Source: Stramenopiles sp. TOSAG23-2
Lineage: Eukaryota > Sar
Length of the DNA: 17,166 bases
Direction: 5' to 3'
NCBI GenBank assembly: GCA_900128395.1
Contig: LT649657.1
Span: 1-17,166 of the forward strand
The translations under genes were made by a program, and so were the position numbers. Of this stretch, positions 6,604 to 16,201 are shown one piece after another. The notes beneath the pieces are model-generated. The model saw only the letters and a list, made by a program, of their open reading frames with translations. It had not been told where the DNA came from and did not search any database. Position 1 is the first letter of the stretch, and every line of letters begins with the position of its first letter.

Positions 6604-9600
6604 TTATTTTTTACTACTCTTCAATTTAGCAAATGTTGCTTGAACATTTGCTAATCGTTCATGGAGACTTTGAATACCACCACCACCACCACCACTACTA
6701 CTACTTGTGGTTGAAACAGAACCAGTGCGTGAAATATGAACATTTTGAGACAAATTGCCGCTATCATTTCTAACTTCAGAAATACCACTCATTGGTGCTT
6801 GACCAATTGTTACCGATCCAGAGCGATGGATATGAACTTTCCGTGGCACACTACTTGGGATTGCATTGCGTATAGACGCTAACTTGGAACTTGCGGATGA
6901 TAGATAAGGCTTCATAGTTGAATTGTATGGACGTGAAGAGTAAGACGAAGACGTGCCAAATGATGAACCTGATACCATAGGTGTTGCACCAGGGGTTTGC
7001 ACAGGCAAATTTAATCCACCACGCGGTGGTGATATGGCAGATTCAACTCGTCGTAAGGATTGTGATAATTCCATGATAGCTAAATCTTTCTGTGCACCGC
7101 TTTGTGTATCACTGGATAATTGCTGCTCCAGTCCATCAATTTTTGATTGTAACACAGCTTTTTGCGCATCGCCAACCGAACGTGCTTCAGATAGGCTGGT
7201 ACGCAGTTGTCCTATTTTCCTGCTGGTGTCCATCTGCGATTCATTTAACCGGCTATTTTCACGTTTTAATGTGTCGATTTCTTGCTGGTATTGGAATTCC
7301 CGTTGTCTAATTTCTTGATTCGTATTTCTAGCACTGGATAGTTCACTGCGAGCAGTTTGCAAATCATTTACTAAAGAATCTCGTTCTCTTTCCATGCTTG
7401 TTACTCTTTCCATTAATCCTTGCAATTCATTTTGCGCACGCCTATACGAATTTGCTAATTCATCCTTTTCACGAACTGTCTGTTGGAGTTGGGTCTCTAA
7501 TTGACCACGTGCATTTTCTAATGCACGTACCTTTGACGTTGCATTTTCACCATCCATTTCTGCTTGTCGTAATTGATTTGTTAATCGCTCTTTTTGGTGC
7601 ACGACTTGCTGATAATCATTTTGTAATGAGTTAATTGAATTTGTTATTTCATTTTCCATTTGTGATTGTGCATGTTGCATCGTTTGTATCTGATTGCGTT
7701 GGTCATTTACCGTATTCCTAGCAGCATCTAATTGTTGCTCTAACATTTTTTTCCTTTGCTCATTGTCAGCACTTCGTCGTTCTATTAATGACATTTGAGA
7801 TTTTACTGACGCTAAGTCTGATCTACATGTAATTAACTCAGATTCTGTCGTTGCTAATGTTTTTTGTAATCCGGTTACTTTCGCATCTACGTTACCTAAA
7901 TTATCCGTTGCTTGTGTTTTTTCATTTCGAAGGCGATCAACTAATACTTGGAGTTGATGGCAACGCTCCGTTTGAGAGGCTCGATCAGCTTCACATCGTT
8001 TTAATTCTTGTTCAACCGCTTGGTTTTGTACATTTTGATTTCTTAAATAACTAATTTCTTGTCGAAGCATTTGCGACTCTGATGTTTTTTCAGTCCTTAA
8101 ATGCGATACTTCCTCCTCCGATTGTTTCAAACGACTCTCCATATTAACAAATTGGTCTATTTGCAAACGTAATGTTTGCACTTCCCCTTCCAATTGATAC
8201 ACTTGCTCTTTTGCCCCTCTTAATTGTTCTAATTCAGATTCAGTATTTTGCAGTTGCGTATCGACGCTCATACCATGCGATACAGTCATTTGGACCAATG
8301 TAGTAATATTGCGAACACTGTCTCGTACCCCGTCTACAGCTGGTGTAACAATAGTACGACTTGGGGTTCCAGGAGTACGACCACGTGACTTGGATGGAGT
8401 GTACAGACGTCTTGATGACGATGGTGTTTTTGTTGTAGTACGGCGTTTCATAAATTCGCTTACGGCTTTGTTCGATCCACCATGTCTGCTGCATATATCA
8501 TCGACAGATTGTTGCAATGTGCGGCGTATGCTTTCAACTTCCCCAGTCAACGAGACAACGCTGCCTTCCATCAGTTGCTTTTCGTTCGTAGCTCTTTGCA
8601 AACGGCCTTCTAAATTGCGCACTTGAGCTTCTAATCCTGACACTTGCGTTTCCGCAGAAGAAAGCGCATTCTGCATAGACATGCGAACACTTGATACAGA
8701 TGCTTCTTCATTTCGCTTAGCATCTTCTAATTCACTTGTTAACCGTTCTAACCTGGATCTTTCCTGCTTTTCTTGTTCAAATGCACGGCTTAATTCATCC
8801 CCATCTTTAGTGGAAGTTTCCAACTTAGACTTCATTTCCGCTGAAAATGTTTTCAATTTGTCACGTTCTGCCTCTAAGGAGGTAATCTTTTCTAGCATAA
8901 CTTGCGTTTCTCTTCGATTTTGTTTCGTCAAAGTGGTAGCATCTTCTGCTGCCTCGATTACTTTTTTATTTAATTCATCTCGCTCCGTAATAACATCTGC
9001 ATGTTCCTCACTTAGCTGTTCGAAGGAGGATTTCATACGTTCAAATTCTTTCGTGGTTTCGTTAAACATACTTTGTAAACTATCGCGTTCCCGTGTGGAT
9101 GCCGACAATGCTTTTTCAGTTGATAATAAACGATCTTGAAACCTCGCAATTTGTTGTCCGTCACTCTGTAACGATTTCCGTGTCTCCTCCAATTCTTCTT
9201 TCAAGCTGCTTACGTCATTATTCAACATATCAATCTGTGAGTTTTTATCACGCAGTTGACCTTGCAATCCTTCTGCTTCTGATCGTGCCTTTGAAGCTTC
9301 TTGCTCTGCCTCATGTTGTGCAGCACGTACTTTATCTTGCAAGCTACGCAATGAATGGATTTCATCATGTAACATTCTTGAACCAAGTACTTTTTCTTTC
9401 CTTTCCATTTCTAAATGTACTTGAGATCCTTTTAGCTCTGCGCAGACATCCCTGTAAGCTGAATATTGTTGGCGGACAAAATTTGATAACGTTGGGCATA
9501 ATTGTTGTAAAATTGGTGAACTTGACCAATGTCCAAATCGTTTCAATAAATCTTCATTGCTTTCATTGATGATATTCCTATCGTCATTATTGTTGTTCTT

Positions 9601-11685
9601 ATTCCTATTCTCTTCTTGCTCCTTTACTAACGTTTCAAGTTGTTGCAATTCATTATCAACACGTTCACCAATTTCTTTATAAGAACGTAACGTAGTTAAT
9701 TCGTTTTCAGCTACTTCTAATGCTTTATTCATATCTTCCATTTGTTTTTCCACTGTAGTCTGATTGCCAGTTAAATCCTCAAGCAATTTCGCCATACGCT
9801 CTTTATCGATTTTGTGTGTCGCATTTGCTTTTTCTAAATCTTGTGATTTTTTCGTCTCATTGGCTAAATTTGTTTCAACCGATGAACAATGCTCATTCAA
9901 ACCATCTAGTTCAGATTGAAGCATTACATTAGCGCTTTTCATCGTTTCAAGTTCTTCTCGTATACCTTTCAATGCAGCTTCTAAATCCATCGTTGCTTGC
10001 TCGTGTCTAGTTTCCATTTTAATAGTTGTCATGCTAAGTTCTTTTTGTAACGATGAACGTTCTGAATTTGCGATAGTTAAATCTTTTTGTAAATCTGAAC
10101 ATTGACCATGTAAATTTTCCAGTGCAGTCGATTTTTCACGAATTGTATTTAATAATTCATTTTGTATTTCTTGCATTTCGATCATCTCATCCGAACGTCC
10201 ATTAACTTGGTCTTTTAATCGACTATTTTCAGCAATTTGTTTCTTTAATTTCTCTTCTAGCTGCAATGATTCTTGTTTTAATACAGAAATATCGCCTTTA
10301 GCATTTGCTAATTGTGTAGCTACATCCTTTTTACTGTCCTCCTCCTCTTGGAGTTTCATTCGCATATCCTCCGCTTCCTTCAATGCTTGGTCTTTAATGA
10401 CACTCTTTTCTTGATTTGTTGCTTCTACTTGTTTTGCTAACGCCGTAGTACGTGATACGGTATCTTCAACGTAATCCAACAAAGCAGTTTTTTCTGTCTC
10501 TAAGTTTTTGATACGTTCATGTAACGACACATCGCTTGAATTAAACTTTGCTAGCTGCCCACTTAACTCCGTTACGCGTTCCAAATGACCTTTCTCGCGT
10601 TCACGCGCCATCGCTTCACGTTTACGAATATCATCCATTTCAGCTTCTAATGCAGCAATCGATGCATTTGATCTTTGTGATTCACGATGATGAGCTTCCA
10701 CACGTCCTCTTAAACGTGCTAATTCTGCTAATAATTCCGCATGTCCTTCAAGTCCTAATTCACCAGCTTTAACTTTCAATGCAGCTTCCAATGTAGCAAC
10801 ATATACTCGTTGTTCCTCATTCAAGCGAGCTTCTTTTCGTAACGATTGATTTAAAACATCATTTTTCGACTTCAATTCGATGCTTTCACGTTCTGACATT
10901 GCAAGTTGACTTTGCATTCTACCATCTGCTAACATAGCAGCTGAAGTATTAGTCTTTCCAAATTTAGACCTCGCATTTGGCCCGACGGCAAAGCTTTCCA
11001 GTTCTACCACTCGCCTTGTCAATTGCTCAATTTTACGCCTCTGCGTCGTAATGGTTTTGTCACGTTGAGGAACCGTTTGCCTTAACTCTTTCACTTCTTG
11101 TCTTAATTCCCCCGTTCGTTTCTGAGCTACATGATATTGTTTCTTTAACATTTCATGAGCACTTTGAAGATCTTTGTTTCCTCGTCTACTATTACCACTT
11201 TTTCCATAACGTGAACCGGTAAGGACGCCAAGCATTTCTTTAGTTACTGGAAATCGATGATTCGGATCAAAATCTAAAATACGCTTCTCACATAATTTAG
11301 CATATTGTTCAACAGTTTCAAGCGTCGTTTGTGTTTGTAAAAGTTTCGAGGCTTGCTGTTTGATTTTATTGGTTAAACGTAAACTATTGTTATTACTATT
11401 GCTATTGTTGTTGTTATTGTTATTATTGTTGTTGTAATTATTAGTAGTATTATCAAATCTATCTGATCTATGAGATATCGCACTTATATTATTTGCTTCA
11501 CCTGCATTCATGACCGTCACAGAGCCAGACCTATGAATATGGACACGACGTTTATCTCCACCACTATTTATTAAGCTAGTTGGGACATCTAGTTGGGATA
11601 TTCCTAAACCATCTTTAGATTCGGAAACATATTCACCACTATCATCCACTTCATATCCACCATCATCATTTTCTGGCAATTCCAT
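6604..11685 (-). CDS. Giant coiled-coil protein, rootletin/centrosomal-like architecture (about 1693 aa)
   Basis: I start at the ATG at 11685 (context AAAACCATGG), because the frame upstream begins only with TTG. The layout is: an acidic head; motif VHIHRSGSVTV at about 48-58; an Asn run at about 80-100; a conserved-looking helix (TLETVEQYAKLCEKRILDF, ending HRFPVTKEMLGVLTG) at about 118-160; then long heptad-rich coiled coil rich in Glu, Leu, Lys and Gln. A basic, Pro/Ser/Thr-rich break at about 1068-1120 (TPSKSRGRTPGTPSRT) interrupts it, and more coil runs to about 1550. The tail is Ser/Gly-rich and carries VHIHRSGSVTI (1617-1627), VHISRTGSVS (1649-1658) and a terminal helix HERLANVQATFAKLKSS. 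Scaffold proteins of ciliary rootlets, centrosomes or the Golgi have this build; heptads alone cannot tell which. TP/SP sites in the breaks suggest cell-cycle or MAP-type kinase control. The coding sequence looks somewhat less AT-rich than its neighbours. Confidence 0.85.
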   Translation of the reverse strand: MELPENDDGGYEVDDSGEYVSESKDGLGISQLDVPTSLINSGGDKRRVHIHRSGSVTVMNAGEANNISAISHRSDRFDNTTNNYNNNNNNNNNNSNSNNNSLRLTNKIKQQASKLLQTQTTLETVEQYAKLCEKRILDFDPNHRFPVTKEMLGVLTGSRYGKSGNSRRGNKDLQSAHEMLKKQYHVAQKRTGELRQEVKELRQTVPQRDKTITTQRRKIEQLTRRVVELESFAVGPNARSKFGKTNTSAAMLADGRMQSQLAMSERESIELKSKNDVLNQSLRKEARLNEEQRVYVATLEAALKVKAGELGLEGHAELLAELARLRGRVEAHHRESQRSNASIAALEAEMDDIRKREAMAREREKGHLERVTELSGQLAKFNSSDVSLHERIKNLETEKTALLDYVEDTVSRTTALAKQVEATNQEKSVIKDQALKEAEDMRMKLQEEEDSKKDVATQLANAKGDISVLKQESLQLEEKLKKQIAENSRLKDQVNGRSDEMIEMQEIQNELLNTIREKSTALENLHGQCSDLQKDLTIANSERSSLQKELSMTTIKMETRHEQATMDLEAALKGIREELETMKSANVMLQSELDGLNEHCSSVETNLANETKKSQDLEKANATHKIDKERMAKLLEDLTGNQTTVEKQMEDMNKALEVAENELTTLRSYKEIGERVDNELQQLETLVKEQEENRNKNNNNDDRNIINESNEDLLKRFGHWSSSPILQQLCPTLSNFVRQQYSAYRDVCAELKGSQVHLEMERKEKVLGSRMLHDEIHSLRSLQDKVRAAQHEAEQEASKARSEAEGLQGQLRDKNSQIDMLNNDVSSLKEELEETRKSLQSDGQQIARFQDRLLSTEKALSASTRERDSLQSMFNETTKEFERMKSSFEQLSEEHADVITERDELNKKVIEAAEDATTLTKQNRRETQVMLEKITSLEAERDKLKTFSAEMKSKLETSTKDGDELSRAFEQEKQERSRLERLTSELEDAKRNEEASVSSVRMSMQNALSSAETQVSGLEAQVRNLEGRLQRATNEKQLMEGSVVSLTGEVESIRRTLQQSVDDICSRHGGSNKAVSEFMKRRTTTKTPSSSRRLYTPSKSRGRTPGTPSRTIVTPAVDGVRDSVRNITTLVQMTVSHGMSVDTQLQNTESELEQLRGAKEQVYQLEGEVQTLRLQIDQFVNMESRLKQSEEEVSHLRTEKTSESQMLRQEISYLRNQNVQNQAVEQELKRCEADRASQTERCHQLQVLVDRLRNEKTQATDNLGNVDAKVTGLQKTLATTESELITCRSDLASVKSQMSLIERRSADNEQRKKMLEQQLDAARNTVNDQRNQIQTMQHAQSQMENEITNSINSLQNDYQQVVHQKERLTNQLRQAEMDGENATSKVRALENARGQLETQLQQTVREKDELANSYRRAQNELQGLMERVTSMERERDSLVNDLQTARSELSSARNTNQEIRQREFQYQQEIDTLKRENSRLNESQMDTSRKIGQLRTSLSEARSVGDAQKAVLQSKIDGLEQQLSSDTQSGAQKDLAIMELSQSLRRVESAISPPRGGLNLPVQTPGATPMVSGSSFGTSSSYSSRPYNSTMKPYLSSASSKLASIRNAIPSSVPRKVHIHRSGSVTIGQAPMSGISEVRNDSGNLSQNVHISRTGSVSTTSSSSGGGGGGIQSLHERLANVQATFAKLKSSKK

Positions 11686-12437
11686 GGTTTTAAATTTCAA
11701 AAGTTAATTATATTATTTGTTGTACGTGTCGTATATTTTTAAGTCTTGATTGTTCTTTTTTCATATTTTTATTTTGTATATTTATATAGATATGGATATA
11801 CAAAAACAATATATATTGTATTTTTAACTTATATATTTTATTCTTCTTGTATAAAAGGCCTAAATTCAAACAACAACAACAATGATGTGCCAATCTCTCA
11901 TCAACAAATTACTATTATTTTCATAACGACGACAAAAAAATGCAATGATGTGTTCATCTAATTTATATTTAAAAAAAATACAAGTATATATTTTTGTATT
12001 CTAACGATGGTACAACCACTTTGTTTCCTTAGAGCCTTTGATTGTTAGCATGCAATAGCACTAAAACACAAGCTATTATAAAGCTAGCTCTCTATAGCTA
12101 CGGCGGGCATGCGGGCATACAATAAACATTTGTAAGTTATAGCAGCACCGCAGCATATAAAAAAAAGGCTACATAGTGCCATACAACAACAATATACAAG
12201 TATGATGATGATGCAAAAAGATGAATTTTAGGATCCACAATTTAAATCCAATAGAAATAAATTAATGAGAAGAGCAATAGTAAATAAGTTCACCAATAAT
12301 GGGTTTGGGTAATTAGAATAAGAAACAATATTACCCATTCATGTATATATCTATATATTAACAAATTAATCGATATATACGTTTGACATATATATATATA
12401 TATTAATATATACACATACATACGCATATTTTATAAA
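11686..12437. promoter_or_regulatory. Shared 5' region of coiled-coil and GRK-like genes, with a GC-richer island
   Basis: These 752 bp separate two divergent starts, and the short ORFs in them look non-coding. Around 12030-12180 lies a GC-richer patch with AGCTAT/ATAGCT arms (12071-12076 and 12094-12099), a palindrome AGCTAGCT (12082-12089) and a tandem 8-bp repeat GCGGGCAT (12103-12118). Further on, TGGGTAAT (12306-12313) and ATTACCCA (12330-12337) form an operator-like inverted repeat with 16 bp between arms. TATA-rich tracts at 12344-12412 precede the GRK-like ATG. Confidence 0.45.
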
Positions 12438-13016
12438 ATGGAAGGATTGCAAGATGCAATACAAGATGCACAATATATGGGAGAAATGTGTGATGATACA
12501 CCTTTACCAATGACACGGTTGGAGTTACCTTTACGTGGTGATGTGGATAACTATCGAGATGAATTAAAAAATCAAAAGCCGCAAGATCTTACTTTTTTAG
12601 GTGTTATAAATCAACATATTGGACTTTGGTTCTTTTCAAAATTTTTACAAAAACAAGGTGCTCAAGAAAGTTTAGATTTTTTAACTGATGTGGAACATTA
12701 TCGCATTTTAACACGTGATAGTCTTCGGTATGATTTTGCTAAAGAAATTGTTGGACGTTTTACGACATCTAATTTAATTGCCAATCATAGTAACGGTAAT
12801 AAACTTACAGATGCTCGTATCAGGCGTTCGGATATTTCTATTTTATATCGTCGTGGCCGGACACATCGGTATGCATGCATTCGGCATATGGAAAACGATA
12901 AAACGTTAAGCAAGAAAGTAAATACAGTTTTATTAGCACAAAATACGGAAGTAGAAGTTATAGCCCCAACAACAACGACTGAAACCATTGCTACAAGCAC
13001 AACTGCTACTACCGAC

Positions 13017-13057
<41 letters not shown>

Positions 13058-14513
13058 AGAAGATAGTAATACTGCAGGAATCATGTTAAGTAATCAAGCG
13101 GTAAAAGTGGCAAGTAATGGTAAGAATTCAATTTCACGAAGATTAATAGCAGGAATACGTGGAGATGTTATTGATAAGCTTTTTAATGAATTTTCTTTTT
13201 TAGAAGCAGCTATATCAGATGTATACGATAAAGAAGCAAGAAAAGTTAAAAAAACAGCATCTAGTAATGCTATATTATACGAAACAAAGAACATACCCGT
13301 CCAATTATTTGATTTTTTACAAGCTGTCGTACTTGAAAAATTACGTAGAAATTATTTTCATTTATTTGTAAAGTCAAATGATTTTTTAAAATATTTGCAA
13401 TATAAATTATTAAGTGAACAAAAATTAAATGAAAGTGATTTTGCTATTTTTCGTAAATTAGGCCGTGGTGGTTTTGGTGCTGTATATGCATGTAAACGTA
13501 TGAATACTGGCCGTTTATATGCAATGAAAGTGATGGATAAACGTAGATTAAAAGAAAAAAAAGCATTTAAAGTTTTACGAAATGAGCGTAATGTATTGGA
13601 AAAAATAGATTCGCCGTTTTTAGTATGTCTATCGTATTCCTTTGAAACACGAAATGATGTGGTGTTTATATTGGATTTAATGCAAGGTGGTGATTTGCAA
13701 TTTCATTTAAGCATGCGTTCAAGACAATGGCCAATGGATCGTGTAACATTTTGGGCAGCACAAATTATTTTAGGATTAGAACATTTGCATGAAAAAAATA
13801 TTGTATATCGTGATTTAAAACCAGAAAATGTATTGCTTGATCAATATGGTAACTGTTGCATTTCTGATTTTGGTTTAGCATGTCCAATGCCTGGCAATGG
13901 TTTGAAAGGTAAATGTGGAACACGTGGATTTTGGGCACCTGAAATGTTAAAGGGTGGTGGTGAAAGATATTTTCTAACCGTAGATTGGTGGAGTTATGGT
14001 TGTTTATTGTACAGTTTTATACATGGTAAATCTCCATTTCGTACATCAAAAGCAAAATCATTGAAAAAAGAAAAAAATGAATCAATCGATCATGCAATTT
14101 TAACCATGGATGTTGAATATCCAGAAAAAGAATTTACGGAAGATGCATCAGATATAATTTCTAAACTTTTAAATCGAAATCCAAAAAAAAGACTTGGACA
14201 AGGAGGTGCAGTAGAAGTGAAACGACATATATTTTTTAATACGATGAATTGGGGTATGTTAGAAACAGGTAATGTGGAACCGCCATTTATACCAGATAGA
14301 GATATTAATGCTGCATCACAAGATGACATTGGTGAATTTACAAAATCAAAAGCTGAATTGACAAAAGATGATGTAGAATGGTTTAAACGGATGGAATATG
14401 CAAGTTCATCAAATGTACAAAAAGAATTTGTTGAATTTTTAAAATATGAAGATGAACATGGGCCAGTTGAGTTACAAAAAGAAGTTGATGTTGGTTGTTG
14501 TGTGGTGGTTTAA
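12438..14513 (+). CDS. GRK-like AGC protein kinase with split RGS-homology region and CaaX-like C-terminus
   Basis: The 691-residue protein has the G-protein-coupled receptor kinase layout. RGS-homology helices are recognisable at about 52-108 (INQHIGLWFFSKFLQKQG) and 228-330 (VKSNDFLKYLQYKLL), separated by a low-complexity insert holding 13 Asn (194-206). The kinase domain starts at about F335: GRGGFGAV loop (342-349), K364, helix-C E383, FILDLMQGGDLQFHL (410-424), YRDLKPEN (D459, K461, N464), DFG (477-479) and GTRGFWAPE (494-502). All catalytic residues are present. Animal GRKs have DLG where this protein has DFG. The AGC-type C-terminal extension follows, then an end of GCCVVV, whose CVVV fits a loose CaaX box or palmitoylation site. 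Such kinases phosphorylate activated receptors at the plasma membrane. No introns are seen. It is divergent from the coiled-coil gene and convergent with the CK1 gene. Confidence 0.92.
13017..13055 (+). repeat. AAT trinucleotide run (13 units)
   Basis: This uninterrupted run of 13 AAT codons encodes polyasparagine inside the RGS-homology insert of the GRK-like kinase. The codon purity contrasts with the mixed AAT/AAC Asn runs in the coiled-coil and CK1 genes and suggests recent slippage growth. Confidence 0.95.
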
Positions 14514-14854
14514 AAAATTTACGCGGTTAAAATATAATATTTTTGTTTTGAATTTTAGAAAAAATATATAATTTTAAACACACCGCTCCTGTAAATAATT
14601 AAAACAAACACACGTGCATTTCATTATTTCGTGTTACGGGATATGGGACATTATGATAGTGTGTTACATTAAAAAATATAAAGAGTGTACTCGTATTAAA
14701 AAGTATAAAAATTCTTGCGATTTTGAGTATCTTGAGCATATTACTTAACACCAGAAGTGTAAAATTTTTATAACTACGATAAAATACCATATTTTTATGA
14801 CAAAAAATACTCTCTCTCTCTTTATGCGTGTATGATCTATATAGCGTAAATCAT
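14514..14854. other. Convergent intergenic region, kinase 3' ends
   Basis: This 341-bp AT-rich spacer lies between the stop codons of the GRK-like and CK1 genes. It holds a short CT dinucleotide run near 14811-14822. A 63-codon minus-strand frame (14599-14790) is hydrophobic and low-complexity and looks like chance. I see no RNA gene. Confidence 0.55.
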
Positions 14855-16201
14855 TCACAATATAGTACACAACGCACTATTATGTTTTTCAGATACAATC
14901 ACTTTACCTGATGAATCTACTTTATGTTCACGTGATGATGACGACATATCTTGTTGTTTCTTCGTATTGTTATTATTGTTATTATTACCATTACTATCAT
15001 TGTTACTTTTATAATTGGACATTTTAATTTTACTATTTGTACCTTTAATATTTCGTTCATTTAATCGTCTACTAAATTCTTGTAAATCACCTTTTGCAAT
15101 ATGATCTTTACCAATATTTGATATAGTTTTTGATCTTCGTATACCACCTGGTCTACGTCTATTACTACTACTATTGCCTGATTTCATACTATCGCGTTTT
15201 TTCAATGCTCTTTCTTGTCTTTCTCGTTCTTTTTCTTTTTCTTTTTTTTCTTTACGTTTTTTTGATTTTTCACTTTTCACTCGTAATGTACCAAGTTGTG
15301 GATCAGGTAATAATTTTTCTTCTCCTTTTTCATCAAATTGTGGTTCACACCAATCATATATACCATCATATTGTATATTTTTTCGTTTTGCAATACCTTT
15401 TAAAATGTTTCTTAATTTATTATAATCAACTGGATCACCTGCACGGACGGAACGGCATACTTGTATAAATTGTGCATACCCTTGATCATATCCTTTACAT
15501 AAATCTTTCAATGATACTTCCATTTTCTTATTTGCTATTTTAGCATATTTTTCTTTCGTTGTTTTAGCTTTTAAACCTGACCATGGCAACGCACCACGAC
15601 AAAAATAAATTAATATATATCCTAATGATTCCATATCATCACGATATGATGGTGGATCTCCACGATGTGCATTAATACTTGCATATCTTGCAGTACCAAC
15701 TAATCCACGACCTTTCCTATTTTTCACATTTTGTATTGATTTTGATAAACCAAAATCTAATAAATAAATATCGGAGGTACCATTTGTACCTAAACCTATT
15801 AAAAAATTTTGTGGTTTCATATCTCTATATATATAACCACACCTATGTATTTGTTCTAATAAAGTTATTACACGATCACCAAACTGTAAAATGGTTTTAT
15901 CTGTAAATTGTCGATTACAATGATCAAATAATTCATCTAAATCAGGTCCTAATAAATCCATCACGATTGCGTTATATTCCCCACTGACACCATGCCACAA
16001 TAAAGAAGGTACACCATCAACAGATGCTAATGATTTATAAACGTCCGCTTCATGAACCAGTTGTTTACTTTTAGACGTTAATAGTTCTAATTTCACGGCA
16101 ACTTGTACCCCTGTACGTATATCTGTTCCTAAATATACTTGCCCAAAACTACCTTCTGAAATTTTATGTTTTAAATCATATCGATTCCCTATTCTGTTCA
16201 T
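14855..16201 (-). CDS. Casein kinase 1 family Ser/Thr kinase with basic tail and C-terminal CaaX box
   Basis: The 448-residue protein has a full CK1 catalytic domain (about 8-295): nucleotide loop SEGSFGQVYLG (15-25, first loop Gly replaced by Ser), K37, E51, LLGPDLDELF (CK1 signature LLGPSL region), YRDMKPQN (D127, K129, N132), LLDFG (D149) and GTARYASINAHRG followed by RDDMESLGY, the CK1 family mark. The usual HRD histidine is Tyr (Y125). The tail has a dense Lys/Glu/Arg block at about 310-340, basic Ser-rich sequence (RRRPGGIRRSKTIS), seven Asn (406-412), and ends SALCTIL. CTIL is a canonical CaaX box, and Leu at the last position favours geranylgeranylation. Animal CK1-gamma is membrane-bound through C-terminal lipidated cysteines, so a membrane-anchored CK1 is plausible. 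CK1 acts on primed or acidic sites in Wnt, trafficking and clock pathways elsewhere. Confidence 0.95.
   Translation of the reverse strand: MNRIGNRYDLKHKISEGSFGQVYLGTDIRTGVQVAVKLELLTSKSKQLVHEADVYKSLASVDGVPSLLWHGVSGEYNAIVMDLLGPDLDELFDHCNRQFTDKTILQFGDRVITLLEQIHRCGYIYRDMKPQNFLIGLGTNGTSDIYLLDFGLSKSIQNVKNRKGRGLVGTARYASINAHRGDPPSYRDDMESLGYILIYFCRGALPWSGLKAKTTKEKYAKIANKKMEVSLKDLCKGYDQGYAQFIQVCRSVRAGDPVDYNKLRNILKGIAKRKNIQYDGIYDWCEPQFDEKGEEKLLPDPQLGTLRVKSEKSKKRKEKKEKEKERERQERALKKRDSMKSGNSSSNRRRPGGIRRSKTISNIGKDHIAKGDLQEFSRRLNERNIKGTNSKIKMSNYKSNNDSNGNNNNNNNTKKQQDMSSSSREHKVDSSGKVIVSEKHNSALCTIL

Noticed and set aside
6953-10772. Several long plus-strand frames opposite the coiled-coil gene (for example 8681-9139 and 9093-9569)
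   Set aside because: They are antisense to a 5-kb frame with clear heptads. Their composition is that expected from the complement of Glu/Leu/Lys-rich codons, and they have no recognisable domain.
14599-14790. 63-codon minus-strand hydrophobic frame between the kinases
   Set aside because: It is AT-driven low complexity in a 3' spacer with no recognisable motif.
15130-15906. Plus-strand frames opposite the CK1 gene
   Set aside because: They are Phe/Leu/Tyr-rich complements of an unambiguous kinase coding sequence.
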